Shown piece after piece: positions 27,046-35,967 of a stretch of 48,516 nt of DNA; positions within the stretch are counted from its first letter, which is position 1; the number at the start of each line of letters is the position of its first letter. Origin of the DNA: Alistipes sp. (GTDB taxonomy: Bacteria > Bacteroidota > Bacteroidia > Bacteroidales > Rikenellaceae); NCBI GenBank assembly GCA_017558115.1, contig JAFYWG010000038.1:1-48516 (forward strand), given 5' to 3'. The notes beneath the pieces are model-generated. The model saw nothing but the letters and a program-made list of their open reading frames with translations, was not told where the DNA came from and searched no databases. Position numbers and translations under genes: made by a program.

Positions 27046-27807
27046 TTAGTTTCGTATCATAGTGAGGCGTTCCCAAAGCCAGCGGGGGATGAGACGCCAA
27101 AAGCCTACCAAGAGTCTATAGCGCCAGTCGAAAATCGTGATGCGCTGGTGGCAGCGTAGCGAGCGGACGACAAATTTCGCGGCCCTCTCGGCACTCATAA
27201 TCATGGGGTAGCGCTTCTCGGGGTTGAGTATCTCCGTAGCCACGAAGCCGGGGCGTATGTCGCCAACACTCAGGGGTATACGCTGCATGCTGGCGTGCTG
27301 AGCAAGGGCTACAAGATAGGCACTCTGCATGCTCTTAGTGGCCGAGTAGGCGGGTGCGGGGCCCATGCCCATGGTGCCAGCCACGGAGGTGATGACGGCG
27401 ACATGCGCCTTATGCCTACTGTTGTAGGCGGGTTCGCGCTTGACGTAGTTGATGAAGTGGTCGACGATGCGCACCATGCCTGCGCAGTTTGTCTCCACGG
27501 TGCGTAGCTCCATGGCCTCGTCGAGCGTGGGGTTCTGCTTGCCTATGCCCGAGGCGTAGAGCAGGGCGTCGGGCGCTCCAACTTCGGCGATAAGCGCATC
27601 GAGAGCATCGACGGCAGAGGGTTGCGTAACATCCATCACGCGGTAGCTAACGAGCTCTCTGCCAAAGCGTTGCTGTAGCTCTATAAGGCGCTCCTCGCGG
27701 CGACCAGCAATGCCCACGCGTATGCCCTCACCTGCGAGGCGTTCCACCACGGCACGTCCTATGCCCGAGGTTGCACCGATAACGATTACACTCATAATGG
27801 TTGACAT
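27046..27807 (-). CDS. short-chain dehydrogenase/reductase
   Basis: A 253-residue oxidoreductase. The cofactor motif GATSGIGR is near the N-terminus, followed by an Arg-rich GRREERL that favours NADPH, the DALLYASGIG region (usually NNAG), and the catalytic Ser (ITSVAGTMG) and YSATKS Tyr-x-x-x-Lys. The C-terminal half ends with a hydrophobic, basic tail (WRYRLLVGFWRLIPRWLWERL), which may touch the membrane. The substrate is not recognisable. The start is ATG at 27807 or 27795; the first lies right at the T-run of the preceding ferredoxin terminator. Confidence 0.85.
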   Translation of the reverse strand: MSTIMSVIVIGATSGIGRAVVERLAGEGIRVGIAGRREERLIELQQRFGRELVSYRVMDVTQPSAVDALDALIAEVGAPDALLYASGIGKQNPTLDEAMELRTVETNCAGMVRIVDHFINYVKREPAYNSRHKAHVAVITSVAGTMGMGPAPAYSATKSMQSAYLVALAQHASMQRIPLSVGDIRPGFVATEILNPEKRYPMIMSAERAAKFVVRSLRCHQRITIFDWRYRLLVGFWRLIPRWLWERLTMIRN

Positions 27808-27841
27808 GAAAAAAAAGTAGGGCTGCCCGAAGACAGCCCTT
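27808..27841 (-). terminator. terminator of the ferredoxin gene
   Basis: On the minus strand AGGGCTG/CAGCCCT (loop TCTTCGGG region, 27819-27840) is followed by TAC and eight T. The SDR start codon lies directly after it. Confidence 0.85.
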
Positions 27842-27862
27842 GAATCACTTTTTGGTGACAGA

Positions 27863-28033
27863 TTATGCCTCAGGAGCAATAGCCTCAGAGGGGCAAACGC
27901 CTGCGCAAGTACCGCAGTCGATGCACTTATCTGCGTCGATTACATAGATGTCACCTGCTGAAATTGCCTCAACGGGGCACTCGCCGATACATGTACCACA
28001 TGCAACGCAAGAATCTGAAATTTTGTAAGCCAT
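27863..28033 (-). CDS. 2[4Fe-4S] ferredoxin
   Basis: A 56-residue ferredoxin. It reads MAYKISDSCVACGTCIGECP and then a second CIDCGTCAGVCP, so there are two classical C-x2-C-x2-C-x3-C-P clusters and little else. It carries electrons at low potential in the cytoplasm, for example for pyruvate:ferredoxin oxidoreductase. The ATG lies at 28033, and the gene has its own promoter and terminator, making a single-gene transcript. Confidence 0.97.
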   Translation of the reverse strand: MAYKISDSCVACGTCIGECPVEAISAGDIYVIDADKCIDCGTCAGVCPSEAIAPEA

Positions 28034-28083
28034 ATTACTTAATTTTTTAATGAGTGTTTCGGATTATGCACGCTATTTCCGTG

Positions 28084-28113
28084 CAAATATACAAATTATT
28101 TTATAAAATCAAA
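28084..28113 (-). promoter_or_regulatory. promoter of ferredoxin, overlapping serS
   Basis: On the minus strand TTTG, 18 bases, then TATATTTG. The upstream part lies inside the last codons of serS. A small GCACG/CGTGC hairpin (28068-28084) follows at the transcript start. Confidence 0.75.
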
Positions 28114-29367
28114 GCCTGTGTAAGGAATTAATGCATCGGGGATGCGAATACCCTCCTCTGTCTGGTTGTTTTCGAGCAGTGCCGCTACGATGCGAGGCAG
28201 TGCAAGAGATGAGCCATTCAGTGTGTGGCACAACTGATTTTTGCGGTTCTCATCGCGGTAGCGGAGCTTGAGGCGGTTCGCCTGGAACGACTCGAAGTTC
28301 GATACAGACGACACCTCCAACCAGCGCTGCTGTGCCTCCGAGTATACCTCGAAGTCGTAGGTGAGGGCCGAGGTGAACGACATGTCGCCACCACATAGGC
28401 GCAAGATGCGGTAGGGCAAGCCGAGCGATGCCACGATAGACTCCACGTGCGCCACCATGGCGTCGAGAGCCTCGTATGAGTTGTCGGGGTGTGCCACCTG
28501 CACTATCTCCACCTTGTCGAACTGGTGTAGGCGGTTCAGACCGCGCACATCCTTGCCATAGGAGCCCGCCTCGCGACGGAAGCAGGGGGTGTAGGCCGTC
28601 ATCTTCACGGGGAGCTGGCTCTCGTCGAGGATCACATCGCGGAAGATGTTGGTTACGGGAACCTCGGCTGTGGGCACGAGGTAGAAGCCATCGGCTGTGG
28701 CGTGGTACATCTGACCCTCCTTATCGGGTAGCTGGCCTGTGCCGAAGCCCGAGGCCTCGTTCACCATGATGGGAGGCTCAACCTCCTGATAACCAGCGGC
28801 AGTGTTGCAGTCGAGGAAGTAGTTGATGAGTGCGCGCTGTAGGCGTGCGCCCTTACCCTTATATACGGGGAAGCCCGCGCCTGTGAGCTTCACGCCGAGG
28901 TCGAAGTCTATGATGTCGTACTTCTTGGCGAGCTCCCAGTGGGGGAGTGCCTCGCCCGAAATCTTGCTCTGGCGCTCCACGAGCTTAACTACGACATTGT
29001 CCTCGGCGGTGCGACCCTCGGGTACAATGTCTGAGGGCATGTTGGGCAGCAGTACCACCTCATTTTGAAGCTCCTCGGCTGCGCGGTCCGACTCCTCTTT
29101 TAGCTGCTGTGAGCGCGCCTTGAGTCCCGCTACCTCAGCTTTCTTAGCCTCGGCAGCCTCCTTCTCGCCCTTTGCCATGAGTGCGCCAATCTGCTTTGCC
29201 GCGGCATTCTGCGCTGCGAGGCAGTTGTCCAACTCCATCTGTAGCGCCTTGCGCTTATCGTCGAGCTCCTCGATGCGTGCGATGATGGGTGCAGCATCTA
29301 CGCCCTTCTTCTGTAGGCGGCGTATAGCCTCCTCCTTATTCTCTCGTAATTGCTTCAGTGTAAGCAT
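28096..29367 (-). CDS. serS: seryl-tRNA synthetase
   Basis: A 423-residue class II synthetase for tRNA-Ser (and tRNA-Sec where present). The N-terminal long coiled-coil arm that grips the tRNA covers about residues 1-110 (rich in Lys, Glu, Ala). The catalytic domain has motif 2 with FRREAGSYGKDVRGLNRLHQF and motif 3 with NGSSLALPRIVAALLENNQ. Length and domain order are normal. It reads away from the U32 gene with a repeat-rich region between, and has a TATCTTTG box about 30 bases upstream. Confidence 0.97.
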   Translation of the reverse strand: MLTLKQLRENKEEAIRRLQKKGVDAAPIIARIEELDDKRKALQMELDNCLAAQNAAAKQIGALMAKGEKEAAEAKKAEVAGLKARSQQLKEESDRAAEELQNEVVLLPNMPSDIVPEGRTAEDNVVVKLVERQSKISGEALPHWELAKKYDIIDFDLGVKLTGAGFPVYKGKGARLQRALINYFLDCNTAAGYQEVEPPIMVNEASGFGTGQLPDKEGQMYHATADGFYLVPTAEVPVTNIFRDVILDESQLPVKMTAYTPCFRREAGSYGKDVRGLNRLHQFDKVEIVQVAHPDNSYEALDAMVAHVESIVASLGLPYRILRLCGGDMSFTSALTYDFEVYSEAQQRWLEVSSVSNFESFQANRLKLRYRDENRKNQLCHTLNGSSLALPRIVAALLENNQTEEGIRIPDALIPYTGFDFIK

Positions 29368-29396
29368 ATATCTTGGTTTTTATAACTTTCAACTTA

Positions 29397-29404
29397 CAAA
29401 GATA
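29397..29404 (-). promoter_or_regulatory. Bacteroidota -7 box for serS
   Basis: TATCTTTG on the minus strand, 29 bases upstream of the serS ATG. Confidence 0.5.
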
Positions 29405-29470
29405 ACACAAAGTTGGCGATGTTGTACCGAAAGAGGCGAAAAAAAGAGCGTACTCACAAAAATACTGCTA

Positions 29471-29661
29471 CAAAAGAGACAAAAGAGACCTAAGAGACGA
29501 AAGGGACGAAAGGGAAATCGGACAGCATCTTTTTTTGTCTTAGGGAATTTAGAGAATTTAGGGAGTTTAAGGTGACATTCCCTAACCTCCCTAATCTCCC
29601 TAACCTCCCTAATCTCCCTAAATTCTCTTTTGTCTCTTTCGTCCCTTCTGTCTCTTTTGTG
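29471..29661. repeat. doubly nested inverted arrays of 9-base repeats
   Basis: The outer arms are AAAGRGACN-type units (left 29471-29515, right 29625-29661). Inside them are inner arms of TTAGGGA-type units (left 29540-29572, right 29578-29626). Every arm keeps a 9-base period. The structure sits between the divergent serS and U32 promoters, with the left flank about 67 bases beyond the serS -7 box and the right flank about 30 bases before the U32 -7 box. It combines both repeat types seen separately at 18098 and 26890. Confidence 0.65.
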
Positions 29662-29690
29662 GCGGTTTTTCACTTTCCACTTTTTTTTGC

Positions 29691-29698
29691 TATCTTTG
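29691..29698 (+). promoter_or_regulatory. Bacteroidota -7 box for the U32 operon
   Basis: TATCTTTG on the plus strand, 35 bases upstream of the ATG at 29734. Confidence 0.55.
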
Positions 29699-29733
29699 TG
29701 CGATTATATACCTACATAACCGCTAACCATAAA

Positions 29734-31569
29734 ATGAGTGCAAAAAAGAGATATATAGAGCTTCTATCGCCCGCGCGCAACTACGAGGCTGCCATAGCCG
29801 CCATAGACTGCGGTGCCGATGCCATATATATTGGTGCCGAGAGCTTCGGTGCACGCCGTGGTGCTACCAACACCAGCGCCGACATCGCCCGAGTGGTGGA
29901 CTATGCCCATCTCTTTGGCGTTAAGGTGTTTGTGACGCTTAACACCATACTCTACGAGCGCGAGCTCAAGGAGGCCGAGGCCCTCGCCCGCAAGCTTATA
30001 GAGGTGGGCGTAGATGCCCTCATTGTGCAGGATATGGCATACCGCGAGATGAACCTCCCAGTGGAGCTACACGCCTCGACACAGGTGTGTAATATGACTC
30101 CTGAGGGTGCTAAGTTCTTGGAGGATAGTGGCTTTTCGCGCGTCATATTGGAGCGTGCCCTCTCGTTGGACGAGATACGCGCCATACGCCGAGCCACGGA
30201 GGTGGACCTCGAGTGCTTCATACATGGCGCAATATGTGTGGGACATAGTGGTCGCTGCTACCTCTCGCGTTCGCAGTCCACGCGCTCGGGCAATCGTGGC
30301 GAGTGCTCGCAGCCCTGCCGCCTAACGTACGACCTCGTCACGGAGCGCGGTGAGAAGATAATCAAGGGCAAACACCTTCTTTCGGTCAAGGACTTCGACC
30401 TCTCGGCGCGCATCGGCGAGCTTATAGATGCTGGCGTGGTGTCGTTCAAGATTGAGGGCCGACTTAAGGATGACACCTACATCAAGAACGTAGTAAGTTA
30501 CTACCGCCGTAAGATAGACGAGGCGCTGGCTTCGCGCAAGGATTGCGTGCGTGCCTCGGTGGGCTGCTCCGAGATAGAGTTCGAGCCCGACCCCAAGAAG
30601 AGTTTTACGCGCGATGGTGGCGAGTATATGTACTCGGGTAAGAGGGCAGGTGTCGCCTCGTTTCTCACGCCTAAGGCCGTGGGCGAATATGTGGGATGCG
30701 TGGCCTCAACCTCGAAGCGCGACTTTAAGCTTGTGAGCAAGGAGGGGCTAAATGCTGGCGATGGCATCTGCATCATCACCCCCGAGGGCATCGTGGGCAC
30801 GAATGTCAACCGCGTGGAGGGTGCTTTTGTCGAGCCCAACCGCATGGAGGGCATCAAGGCGGGCATGGAGGTCTATCGCAACTACGACCACCGCTTCGCG
30901 CAGGCTGTGGAGCGCAGCCGCACACGCCGTGCCGTGGATGCTGAGTGTCGCCTTATACTCTCTGCCGAAGGTATAAGTGCTACCTATACCGATGAGGAGG
31001 GCTTCAGCGTCGATGTAGCGCGCAGCATGGCCTTGGATGAGGCTAAGAGCGTGGAGAAGATGCGCTCGGTAGCCGAGGAGCAGATGGCCAAGAGTGGTGA
31101 TAGCATCTTCCGTGTTAGCCGCGTGAGGGTGGAGGGCGCAGAGTGGTTTGCCACGGCTAAAGTACTTGCCGAACTCAGGCGCGAGGCGTTGTCTATGTTG
31201 GCCGCGAAGCGCATGACGCGCACCATAGCCCACGACATACGCACCGATAGTGGCGAGGCGCGCTTCCCCGTGCAGAGGCTCGGTGCCCAGTACAACGTCG
31301 TGAACTCGCTCTCGCGCCGCTTCTACCAGAAGCATGGCGTGGAGCACATCGTCGACGGCCTCGACCTCTGGGCTACGACACATGGTGAGCGTGTCATGGA
31401 GTCGAGCTACTGCATACGTCGCGAGATTGGCGAGTGCCTTAAGCAGGGCACGAAGCTCCGCGAAAGGCTCTACATCGAGCATGGTCGCCACCGCTACCGC
31501 CTCGACTTCGACTGCGAAAAGTGCCGCATGTCGCTCGTAGATTGCACTATTAACGAAACACGTAAATAA
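29734..31569 (+). CDS. U32-family protein, RlhA-like
   Basis: A 611-residue cytoplasmic protein labelled peptidase U32, though characterised relatives of this type (RlhA, TrhP) hydroxylate RNA bases using prephenate-derived chemistry and an iron-sulfur cluster. The family signature ECFIHGAICVGHSGRCYLS lies at 160-178, with Cys168, Cys175, Cys191 and Cys195 as candidate cluster ligands. The long C-terminal part (about 300-611) resembles RlhA (653 residues) more than TrhP (about 450). The start is the ATG at 29734, just before the family start LLSPARNYEAA. It heads a tight operon; the next gene, 8 bases on, looks like an rRNA methyltransferase, which fits an RNA-modification role. Confidence 0.9.
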   Translation: MSAKKRYIELLSPARNYEAAIAAIDCGADAIYIGAESFGARRGATNTSADIARVVDYAHLFGVKVFVTLNTILYERELKEAEALARKLIEVGVDALIVQDMAYREMNLPVELHASTQVCNMTPEGAKFLEDSGFSRVILERALSLDEIRAIRRATEVDLECFIHGAICVGHSGRCYLSRSQSTRSGNRGECSQPCRLTYDLVTERGEKIIKGKHLLSVKDFDLSARIGELIDAGVVSFKIEGRLKDDTYIKNVVSYYRRKIDEALASRKDCVRASVGCSEIEFEPDPKKSFTRDGGEYMYSGKRAGVASFLTPKAVGEYVGCVASTSKRDFKLVSKEGLNAGDGICIITPEGIVGTNVNRVEGAFVEPNRMEGIKAGMEVYRNYDHRFAQAVERSRTRRAVDAECRLILSAEGISATYTDEEGFSVDVARSMALDEAKSVEKMRSVAEEQMAKSGDSIFRVSRVRVEGAEWFATAKVLAELRREALSMLAAKRMTRTIAHDIRTDSGEARFPVQRLGAQYNVVNSLSRRFYQKHGVEHIVDGLDLWATTHGERVMESSYCIRREIGECLKQGTKLRERLYIEHGRHRYRLDFDCEKCRMSLVDCTINETRK

Positions 31570-31577
31570 CCTCTATT

Positions 31578-32462
31578 ATGATTAAGCAGTTGACACCTAA
31601 TATCCCTGACTATGAACTTCTCGACACTGGCGAGGGTGAGAAGTTGGAGCGTTTTGGTCGCTATGTAGTGCGCCGCCCCGAGCCTCAGGCCATCTGGCGC
31701 AAGAGCCTCGCTAATGGCGAATGGCTTAAGGCCGATGCCTCCTTCCTCCGCGACTCGAAGAGCGAGGAGCGTGGCGAGTGGAGGCTAAAGCCCGAGATGC
31801 CCTCACGCTGGATTGTAGGCTTCGACTACAAGGATATGCATCTGCGTATGCGCTTGGCGCTCACGTCGTTCAAGCACGTAGGCATCTTCCCCGAGCAGGC
31901 AGCAAACTGGGAGTTCATCTACGACACTATCCACGAAGTGCGCCAGCAGGGCGTCGACCGCCCCAAGGTCTTAAACCTCTTTGCCTATACGGGAGGTGCT
32001 ACGCTTGCGGCACGCGCCGCGGGTGCCGATGTCACGCATGTAGACTCCGTTAAGCAGGTCGTGACATGGTCGCGCGAGAATATGGAGTCGTCGGGCTTGG
32101 ATGGTGTGCGCTGGATAGTTGAGGATGCCACAAAATTTGTGGAGCGCGAGGTGCGTCGTGGCAATAAGTACCACGGTATCATCCTCGACCCCCCAGCCTA
32201 TGGCCGTGGTGCCAATGGCGAGAAGTGGGTCTTGGAGAGCGACATCTGCCATATGTTGGAGACCTGCGCACAGCTCCTGGAGCCTACCAACGCCTTCTTG
32301 GTGTTCAATTTGTACTCTATGGGCTTATCGTCGATGCTTGCCCGCACGGCTGTGCATCAGGCATTTGGCACTCCCAACGAGGAGCAGATGGGTGAACTCT
32401 ACTTCGAGGATGGCTCTAAGAAGCAGATACCCTTCGGCACATACTACCGCTTTAAGAGATAG
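31578..32462 (+). CDS. SAM-dependent RNA methyltransferase, RlmI-like
   Basis: A 294-residue methyltransferase without the N-terminal PUA domain of RlmI. The SAM-binding motif VLNLFAYTGGATLAA is near residue 130-145, and the target-side motif LDPPAYGRG is near 196-204. After it comes a conserved FNLYSMGLSS. Such proteins methylate cytosine in rRNA; the exact target cannot be read from sequence. It lies between the U32 gene and the chromate genes with 8-base gaps each side. Confidence 0.88.
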   Translation: MIKQLTPNIPDYELLDTGEGEKLERFGRYVVRRPEPQAIWRKSLANGEWLKADASFLRDSKSEERGEWRLKPEMPSRWIVGFDYKDMHLRMRLALTSFKHVGIFPEQAANWEFIYDTIHEVRQQGVDRPKVLNLFAYTGGATLAARAAGADVTHVDSVKQVVTWSRENMESSGLDGVRWIVEDATKFVEREVRRGNKYHGIILDPPAYGRGANGEKWVLESDICHMLETCAQLLEPTNAFLVFNLYSMGLSSMLARTAVHQAFGTPNEEQMGELYFEDGSKKQIPFGTYYRFKR

Positions 32463-32470
32463 CCCCTGCG

Positions 32471-33013
32471 ATGCGTGAACTCTGGAGCATAATGTGGTCG
32501 TTTCTGAAGATTGGCGCCTTCACCTTTGGTGGCGGCTACGCCATGATACCCCTCATACAGCATGAGGTTATACATAGGCGTAAGTGGCTCTCGGAGCGCG
32601 AATTTTCCGACCTCCTCACGCTCGCTCAGGCCGCCCCCGGCCCCATATCGCTCAACACGGCGGTATTCGTGGGCTACAAGCAGCGCAGATACCTCGGCTC
32701 GTTGGCCGCAATCGTGGGTGTGGTCATCCCCTCGTTCATCATCATACTGCTTGTGGCCATCTTCTTCGACAACATGCGCCACAACCACTGGGTAGATGCG
32801 GCATTCAAGGGCATGCGCCCCGCCGTCGTGGCACTCATCATCGCCCCCATCGTGGGCCTCACGCGCGGCATGCGCTGGTGGATGATAGCCGTGGCATTGG
32901 CCACAGCCGTCGTGGTGTGGTACTTCGGCATCTCGCCCATATGGTTCTTAATAGGTGGCGCCGTGGTGGGCCTACTCTGCGCCGCACATAAGGGAAAGGG
33001 GGCCAACTCATGA
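32471..33013 (+). CDS. chrA: chromate transporter, first half
   Basis: A 180-residue inner-membrane protein with about six helices, covering half of a full-length ChrA (about 400 residues). The signature FGGGYAMIPLIQHEV is at about 17-31, followed by LAQAAPGPISLNTAVFVGY. Members of the family export chromate, but in gut bacteria the true substrate may be another anion. Its stop overlaps the start of the second half by 4 bases (ATGA), so the two are translated together and probably form a heterodimer. Confidence 0.93.
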   Translation: MRELWSIMWSFLKIGAFTFGGGYAMIPLIQHEVIHRRKWLSEREFSDLLTLAQAAPGPISLNTAVFVGYKQRRYLGSLAAIVGVVIPSFIIILLVAIFFDNMRHNHWVDAAFKGMRPAVVALIIAPIVGLTRGMRWWMIAVALATAVVVWYFGISPIWFLIGGAVVGLLCAAHKGKGANS

Positions 33014-33555
33014 TACTTGTGCTACTGAGGCTCTTTGTGAGTTATTTGAAGATAGGCTTCTTTGGCTTTGGTGGTGGCTACGCCATGCTCTCGCTCATAC
33101 ACAGCGAGGTGGTGGAGCACAACGGCTGGCTCACGAATGCCGAGTTTGCGGACATCGTCGCGGTGTCGCAGATGACACCTGGACCTATCGCCATCAACTC
33201 CGCAACCTACATAGGCTACGAGGTGGCGGGAGTGTGGGGCTCCGTCGTGGCTACGGTGGCCGTATGCCTCCCCGCGCTAACCATCATGATGCTTCTCACG
33301 CGCTTCTTCCTGCGCCTTCACGACAACCGCTATGTGCAGGGTGTTGTGGGTGGCATGAAGCCCATAGTTGTGGGCATGATAATGTCGGCCGCGTTGCTGC
33401 TCATCTTCCCCGCCTCGGACGATGGTCGTAGCTTCATCGACGGCTGGAGCTGGGTTATCTTCGCCGCGGTGCTCGGAGGCTCGGCACGCAAAGTAAACCC
33501 CATACTGCTCATCGTAGCGTCGGGCGTTGCGGGTGTTTTAATTTATGGAATGTAA
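33010..33555 (+). CDS. chrA: chromate transporter, second half
   Basis: A 181-residue partner of the preceding gene. It repeats the same signature, FGGGYAMLSLIHSEV then VSQMTPGPIAINSATYIGY, with about six hydrophobic helices. The two proteins together equal one two-domain ChrA. The ATG overlaps the previous stop. The helicase gene follows after 6 bases. Confidence 0.93.
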   Translation: MILVLLRLFVSYLKIGFFGFGGGYAMLSLIHSEVVEHNGWLTNAEFADIVAVSQMTPGPIAINSATYIGYEVAGVWGSVVATVAVCLPALTIMMLLTRFFLRLHDNRYVQGVVGGMKPIVVGMIMSAALLLIFPASDDGRSFIDGWSWVIFAAVLGGSARKVNPILLIVASGVAGVLIYGM

Positions 33556-33561
33556 AGAGTT

Positions 33562-35961
33562 ATGAATCAAGATAATAATATATTAGATGGCTTAAGCGCC
33601 GTACAGCGCGAAGCCGTTGTCAACTACGATGGTCCCACGCTCATCATCGCGGGTGCGGGCTCTGGTAAGACACGTGTGCTCACCACACGCATCGCCTATA
33701 TGCTATCCGAGGGTGTGGACCCCTCCTCGATTCTTGCGCTCACCTTTACCAACAAGGCGGCACGCGAGATGCGCGAGCGTATCGAGAAACTCGTAGGCCC
33801 CAAGGCACGCTTCATACGCATGGGCACGTTCCATTCGGTCTTTGCCCGCCTACTCAGGGAGAATGCCGAGCGCATAGGCTACACCTCGAGCTACACCATC
33901 TACGAGCCCAGCGATGTCAAGAACCTCATTAAGGCCATCATCAAGGATAAGAACCTCAACGAGGAGCGCTACAAGCCCCAGAACGTTGCGGCACGCATAT
34001 CTATGGCCAAGAACTGCCTCATCACGCCTGGCGCATATATCGCCAATGCCACCATCGTGGGCGAGGACCGCGAGGCAAAGATGCCCGAGGTGGGCGACAT
34101 CTACAACGAGTACTGCATACGCTGCAAGCGCAATGGCGCAATGGACTTCGACGACCTTCTGCTGCAGACCAATATCCTCTTGCGCGATGCCCCCGACGTG
34201 CTGGAGCAGTACCAGGACAAGTTCAAGTACCTCTTGGTGGATGAGTATCAGGATACCAACATGGCGCAGTACATCATCGTGCGCCGCTTGGCACTGAAGC
34301 ACTCCAACGTCTGCGTTGTGGGTGACGATGCCCAGAGCATCTACGCCTTCCGTGGTGCCAAGATTGAGAACATCCTCTCGTTCCAGCGTGACTACCCCGC
34401 GGCTAAGGTCTACAAACTCGAGCAGAATTACCGCTCTACGCAGACCATCGTCGAGGCCGCCAACTCACTCATCAAGAACAACTCGCGCCGCTTGGATAAG
34501 AGGTGCTTCTCGGCAGCCGCCATGGGCGATAAGATCTCGCTCGTGCGCGTGTTGGAGGATAGCTACGAACCCGTTGAGGTGGCCATGGACATCAAGAATA
34601 AGGCTCGTGAGGGAGCCCAGTGGAGCGACTTCGCCATCCTCTACCGCACCAATAAGCAGCATGGTCTCTTCGAGTCGGCACTCGCACGCAGGGGCATCCC
34701 CTATCGCGTCTACAAGGGCATGTCGCTCTTGGAACATAAGGATGTGCGCAACCTCATTGCCTACTTCAGCGTCATCCTCAACCCCAATGACGACGAGTCG
34801 TTCAAGCGCATCGTGAACTACCCTGCGCGAGGCATCGGAGATACCACCATAGCGCGCATCGCGGAGATTGCAGCCGAGAGGGGTACCTCTATGTGGCATG
34901 CTGTGCACGAACTCGTCTCCTCTACCGCCCCCATGGAGCAGGTGGAGAGGGTCGTAGTGCGTAAGGTTGGCGACTTTGTGCGCCTTATCAAGGAACTTGC
35001 GGCGCTACGCTCGGAGATGGGTGTCTGCGACTTCGCCAAGGAGGTCATGTCACGCTCAGGCATCCTCCACGCCCTCGAGGCGGAGAAGAAGCCCGAGAAC
35101 GACACCGCCAAAGACTACCTCGACCAGTTGCTGGCTATGATGAGCTCCTACGAGGATGAGTGCAACCGCGAGATGGAGGATGGCCTCAGAGAGGTGGACT
35201 ACACACCCTCGGTGGATGAGTGGATGCAGAATATGATGCTTCAGAACGACCAGGATACCGAGGACGATGGCAACAAGGTTACACTTATGACCGTGCACTC
35301 GGCAAAGGGCCTGGAGTACGACTATGTATATATAGTAGGTATGGAGGAGGGTCTGTTCCCCTCAAGCCGCTCGGCAGAGTCGCTTGCCGATTTGGAGGAG
35401 GAGCGCCGCCTGATGTATGTGGCTATCACGCGCGCAAAGAGGGGCCTTATGCTCACCTACTCGGAGATGCGTCGCGTGTGGGGTAAGACTGAGAACACCT
35501 CGCCCAGCCGCTTCCTAAAGGAGATAGACCAGGAGTTCCTCGAAGCCAACTTCGACATCGAAGAGCTCTCGGGTCGCAACCGCTGGGAGCGCGCATTGGG
35601 TGATGGCGAGGCCTCACGACCAAGATTCGAGTCGCTAAAGAGTCGTTATGGTGGTGGCAGTGGCCGCCGAGGAGGTGCGGGACGTGCGGAGCGCCCCCGT
35701 CCCGAGGTCATCAACACACCCCCACCCATCGACCCTGCACGCGCTGGCATGCGCTCTGTGGGTGTGCACCGCGAGGGTGGTGCTACGGTGTTGGGCGACT
35801 GCATATATAAGGTTGGCGACCGCGTGTCGCATCCCAAGTTTGGTGCTGGTAGGGTAGAGCGTATCGACCCCTTAACGACCGACCACAAGGTGACCATTGT
35901 CTTTGATACCTACGGCACAAAGACGCTCCTTGCCAACTTTGCAAAACTAACTAAACTATAA
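33562..35961 (+). CDS. pcrA: UvrD/PcrA-type DNA helicase
   Basis: A 799-residue superfamily 1A 3'-to-5' helicase used in nucleotide-excision and mismatch repair and in removing RecA. Walker A GAGSGKT is at 31-37; LTFTNKAAREM; the DEYQDTN box near 228; QNYRS; TVHSAKGLEYDYV; AITRAKRGL. Residues about 680-740 are a Gly/Arg-rich linker, and the C-terminus (VGDRVSHPKFGAGRV) is the PcrA-type tail that binds RNA polymerase in related bacteria. It is slightly longer than Bacillus PcrA. UvrD and PcrA names are interchangeable here. Confidence 0.95.
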   Translation: MNQDNNILDGLSAVQREAVVNYDGPTLIIAGAGSGKTRVLTTRIAYMLSEGVDPSSILALTFTNKAAREMRERIEKLVGPKARFIRMGTFHSVFARLLRENAERIGYTSSYTIYEPSDVKNLIKAIIKDKNLNEERYKPQNVAARISMAKNCLITPGAYIANATIVGEDREAKMPEVGDIYNEYCIRCKRNGAMDFDDLLLQTNILLRDAPDVLEQYQDKFKYLLVDEYQDTNMAQYIIVRRLALKHSNVCVVGDDAQSIYAFRGAKIENILSFQRDYPAAKVYKLEQNYRSTQTIVEAANSLIKNNSRRLDKRCFSAAAMGDKISLVRVLEDSYEPVEVAMDIKNKAREGAQWSDFAILYRTNKQHGLFESALARRGIPYRVYKGMSLLEHKDVRNLIAYFSVILNPNDDESFKRIVNYPARGIGDTTIARIAEIAAERGTSMWHAVHELVSSTAPMEQVERVVVRKVGDFVRLIKELAALRSEMGVCDFAKEVMSRSGILHALEAEKKPENDTAKDYLDQLLAMMSSYEDECNREMEDGLREVDYTPSVDEWMQNMMLQNDQDTEDDGNKVTLMTVHSAKGLEYDYVYIVGMEEGLFPSSRSAESLADLEEERRLMYVAITRAKRGLMLTYSEMRRVWGKTENTSPSRFLKEIDQEFLEANFDIEELSGRNRWERALGDGEASRPRFESLKSRYGGGSGRRGGAGRAERPRPEVINTPPPIDPARAGMRSVGVHREGGATVLGDCIYKVGDRVSHPKFGAGRVERIDPLTTDHKVTIVFDTYGTKTLLANFAKLTKL

Positions 35962-35967
35962 CGACCT

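Noticed and set aside
26873..27100. Open frame with Lys-Glu-Thr repeats
   Set aside because: It is made by the 9-base array, and both strands read open because the period is a multiple of three. No start signal or homolog is seen.
29389..29673. Open frame with Arg-Glu-Ile/Val repeats opposite the U32 leader
   Set aside because: It again follows the 9-base array and overlaps the promoters of two real genes.
32471..33555. Broken chromate transporter gene
   Set aside because: Each half has its own complete signature and the overlap is a clean ATGA; paired half-size ChrA proteins are a known form.
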